Made by a program: the position numbers and the translations under genes. From Ignavibacteriales bacterium (GTDB lineage: Bacteria; Bacteroidota; Ignavibacteria; Ignavibacteriales; Ignavibacteriaceae), in contig JAGUXE010000025.1 in the NCBI GenBank assembly GCA_020061995.1, positions 1 to 8,178 of the forward strand: a DNA stretch of 8,178 nt, read 5' to 3'. Numbering within the stretch: position 1 is the first letter of the stretch; each line of letters begins with the position of its first letter. Positions 6,186-8,178 of this stretch are shown here, in pieces. The notes under the pieces were generated by a model. The model saw nothing but the letters and a program-made list of their open reading frames with translations. It was not told the origin of the DNA and did no database searches.

Positions 6186-7898
6186 ATGAAGACAGGAAAA
6201 ATTTACTCCGTCTTATCGATTGTCCTTTTGCTTACAATTAGTTTTTTTACTTATCAGGGATTTCAAGAGAGTGAGAAAACCAAGCCAACCAAGAAACCCA
6301 AATCACTTCTCTATACAGAAAAATTTGGTGAACAAAAACCAACTAATCAACCGGCTCTGATTACAGAAAAGGGGATTACAAATATTCGTCTTAATACTTT
6401 TTCCGGAGTATCTGAACCTAAAGCGGCTATTAATCCGCAAGATGAGTTAAACGTTGTTGCCGCTTCAAATGATTTTACATTGTCTGGAAATGGAGCAAGA
6501 TTTTTCTATTCATTTGATGGTGGAATGAATTGGAATTCGAAAGTAGTCCCACTTTCAGGACTTTCAGGTTATGATGATGCGACTGATCCATCAATAGCTT
6601 TTGATGCTGAAGGTAATCTTTATTATGCAATGATTCATTATCAATTATTTGGTTCTGGAGATGGTGTTTTTGTTAATAAGTCTGCAGATAAAGGATTGAA
6701 TTGGAATCCAACAGCAACAGAGGTAAAAAAGAATAATGATGCTGTAACTTTTGAAGACCGCCCATCTATTACAACCGACATTTCTAACTCTTCTTTCAGA
6801 AATAATATTTATGTCGTATGGACATCAATCGGAAGAAACTCAAATCAAATTTTGTTTGCTAAGAGTAGTGACGGTGCAAATAGTTTTTCAACTCCGATAG
6901 TTTTAGCGGACGGTGTAGTTCATACCGCCGATATAAAAGTTGATAATAATGGTAAAATATTTGCGGCTTATCTTGTTGATAATTCGAAAATGGTTGTTCG
7001 TAAATCACTTGATGGTGGTATAAGTTTTGAAAATGGAATAACTGCTTCTACATTTGCGCATTCAGGCGAATTTGTAAATAATCAGTTTTTATTAAAAAGA
7101 ACTGCTACCAATACCGGAATTAGAATAAAAAGTTATCCATCATTAGCAATTGATCAAAATACAAACACAATATATTTAACTTATTCAGCTAAAAACGGAA
7201 ATGACTTATCTGATATATTTTTAGTTAAATCCATCGATAATGGAAGTAGCTGGAGTAATGCAGTTAAAGTTAATAGTGATAATGGAACAACTGATCAGTT
7301 TATGCCGGAAATCGCTATTGTAAACGGAAAAATCTATATAGTGTTTCAAGATTCTAGAAACGATCAAAACAATAAAACAATTGAAACATATTTAGCTGTC
7401 TCTAATGATGAAGGAAATAGTTTTAGCAATTCATTAACCTCAAATTCTTCATATGACCCATCAACTATTCTTTTAGGAAATTATATTGGTGATTATATAG
7501 GACTGGCTGCTTCAAAAAATGTTATTATACCGGTCTGGACTGACGGAAGAAATAATAATTTTGATTTGTACTCTGGTATAATATCAACAGCTGTTACAAA
7601 TATTAAAGAAAATTTAACTCCGAATAGTTTTGCTGTAGAACAAAATTATCCTAATCCATTTAACCCTTCCACAATATTGAGTTTTACAATTCCTAGCGAA
7701 GGTAATGTTACAATTAAACTTTATGATATTACAGGAAAAGAATTATCGATTTTGTTGAATTCAAATTTAACTTCCGGAAAGCATTCGTTAGCTATAGATT
7801 TTTCTAAAATATCGAATGGATTATCAAGTGGAACTTATATTTACAGTATAAAACATGCTGGTATTACGTTAACAAGAAAAATGATTTTTGCCAAGTAA
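6186..7898 (+). CDS. Secreted sialidase-fold (BNR/Asp-box) protein with T9SS type A sorting domain
   Basis: This 570-residue protein is probably exported across both membranes by type IX secretion. A signal or anchor segment spans about 6-22, followed by a Lys/Pro-rich linker (30-40). The middle is a sialidase-superfamily beta-propeller with six Asp boxes: SFDGGMNW (109-116), SADKGLNW (166-173), SSDGANSF (227-234), SLDGGISF (274-281), SIDNGSSW (349-356) and SNDEGNSF (406-413). Blade strands such as DPSIAFDAEGNLYYA (134-148), YPSLAIDQNTNTIYLTY (317-333) and IPVWTDGRNNN (448-458) support this. The sorting domain begins at NYPNPFNPST (487-496) and includes IKLYDITGKEL (510-520), SSGTYIYSI (547-555) and a final RKMIFAK. 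The arginine triad and other catalytic residues of true sialidases cannot be placed with confidence, so enzymatic activity is not claimed. Many such proteins in this lineage are simply annotated by their sorting domain. Confidence 0.87.
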   Translation: MKTGKIYSVLSIVLLLTISFFTYQGFQESEKTKPTKKPKSLLYTEKFGEQKPTNQPALITEKGITNIRLNTFSGVSEPKAAINPQDELNVVAASNDFTLSGNGARFFYSFDGGMNWNSKVVPLSGLSGYDDATDPSIAFDAEGNLYYAMIHYQLFGSGDGVFVNKSADKGLNWNPTATEVKKNNDAVTFEDRPSITTDISNSSFRNNIYVVWTSIGRNSNQILFAKSSDGANSFSTPIVLADGVVHTADIKVDNNGKIFAAYLVDNSKMVVRKSLDGGISFENGITASTFAHSGEFVNNQFLLKRTATNTGIRIKSYPSLAIDQNTNTIYLTYSAKNGNDLSDIFLVKSIDNGSSWSNAVKVNSDNGTTDQFMPEIAIVNGKIYIVFQDSRNDQNNKTIETYLAVSNDEGNSFSNSLTSNSSYDPSTILLGNYIGDYIGLAASKNVIIPVWTDGRNNNFDLYSGIISTAVTNIKENLTPNSFAVEQNYPNPFNPSTILSFTIPSEGNVTIKLYDITGKELSILLNSNLTSGKHSLAIDFSKISNGLSSGTYIYSIKHAGITLTRKMIFAK

Positions 7899-7935
7899 TC
7901 TTTATATCAAACTAAAAATGAAATTTGGAGTTTAA

Positions 7936-8178
7936 ATGAAAAATAGTTCTATTCTAGTTGTTTTTGTGCTGATATTATTCAGTAGTTTCATGTTTGCTCA
8001 AGGTAATGAGGGCAGCGATGATTATTCAAAAACAAACGACAAAATCTGGTCGAAAGTTAAGACGGATAAAAATACACAAGAAGCAGTTCATATTGATTAT
8101 ACTTATCAACCTGTTCAGCAGAGTTATCAAAAACATAAATTAAATGGATCTGAAGCAATAGTTTCACCAAATTTCAGA
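7936..8178 (+). CDS. Secreted protein of unknown function, N-terminal part, cut by window edge
   Basis: An ATG at 7936 follows GGAG with a five-base spacer, 37 bases after the preceding stop codon, in the same direction. The 81 visible codons have no stop. They begin with a good signal peptide: MKNSS, then a hydrophobic core ILVVFVLILFSSFMF, with a likely signal peptidase I site after FAQ (residue 22). The mature part starts GNEGSDDYSKTNDKIWSKV and is polar and Gln/Tyr/Lys-rich (DYTYQPVQQSYQKHK at 54-68). No domain can be recognised. Its place directly after two T9SS cargo genes suggests a third exported protein of the same transcript, but its C-terminus is outside the window, so a sorting domain cannot be confirmed. 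Confidence 0.75.
   Translation, partial: MKNSSILVVFVLILFSSFMFAQGNEGSDDYSKTNDKIWSKVKTDKNTQEAVHIDYTYQPVQQSYQKHKLNGSEAIVSPNFR

Noticed and set aside
6186..7898. Active exo-sialidase
   Set aside because: Asp boxes show the fold only; the catalytic arginine triad, Tyr/Glu pair and the N-terminal F/YRIP motif could not be identified.
1..8178. CRISPR array, tRNA/rRNA, insertion sequence or prophage features
   Set aside because: No regularly spaced direct repeats, cloverleaf, transposase motif or terminal inverted repeat pair was seen on either strand.

Overview
The window is AT-rich (roughly one third G+C by eye) and tightly packed. It most resembles a member of the Ignavibacteria or a close relative in the Bacteroidota/Chlorobi group. 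The evidence is two adjacent secreted proteins ending in a type IX secretion (T9SS) sorting domain with the YPNPFN and YPNPFNPST signatures, short intergenic gaps, weak or absent Shine-Dalgarno sequences before several genes, and TAnnTTTG promoter-like motifs of the Bacteroidota type. The lineage is an inference from these traits; no rRNA or marker gene is present.

Layout. Positions 1-313 (minus strand) hold the 5' third or less of an L-lysine 6-transaminase gene, cut by the window edge. Positions 314-528 are non-coding apart from a possible stem-loop terminator and a small G+C-richer patch with a 13-codon frame. From 4861 down to 529, five genes run on the minus strand: a membrane-anchored GT2 glycosyltransferase, cytidine deaminase (cdd), thymidine kinase (tdk), a concentrative nucleoside transporter (nupC) and a trimeric-type purine nucleoside phosphorylase (punA). 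The last four are separated by 19, 7 and 8 bases and form an evident nucleoside uptake and salvage operon. The glycosyltransferase lies 60 bases upstream of cdd and may or may not share the transcript.

A 48-base divergent intergenic region (4862-4909) contains a perfect 7-bp-arm palindrome and a promoter-like motif. From there three genes run on the plus strand: a TTG-started secreted protein with Ycf48/BNR-type beta-propeller repeats and a T9SS domain, a sialidase-fold (BNR/Asp-box) secreted protein with a T9SS domain, and the first 81 codons of a further secreted protein that runs off the window.

How the genes work together. NupC would import nucleosides. Cdd converts cytidine and deoxycytidine to uridine and deoxyuridine, Tdk phosphorylates thymidine and deoxyuridine, and PNP splits purine nucleosides into base and (deoxy)ribose-1-phosphate. 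The plus-strand genes are probably cell-surface or exported proteins unrelated to salvage. Most of the window is ordinary by family. The least explained items are the divergent non-canonical central segment of the PNP, the structured patch upstream of the lysine aminotransferase, and the palindrome in the divergent promoter region. I found no clear evidence for a wholly new system, CRISPR array, mobile element or RNA gene.
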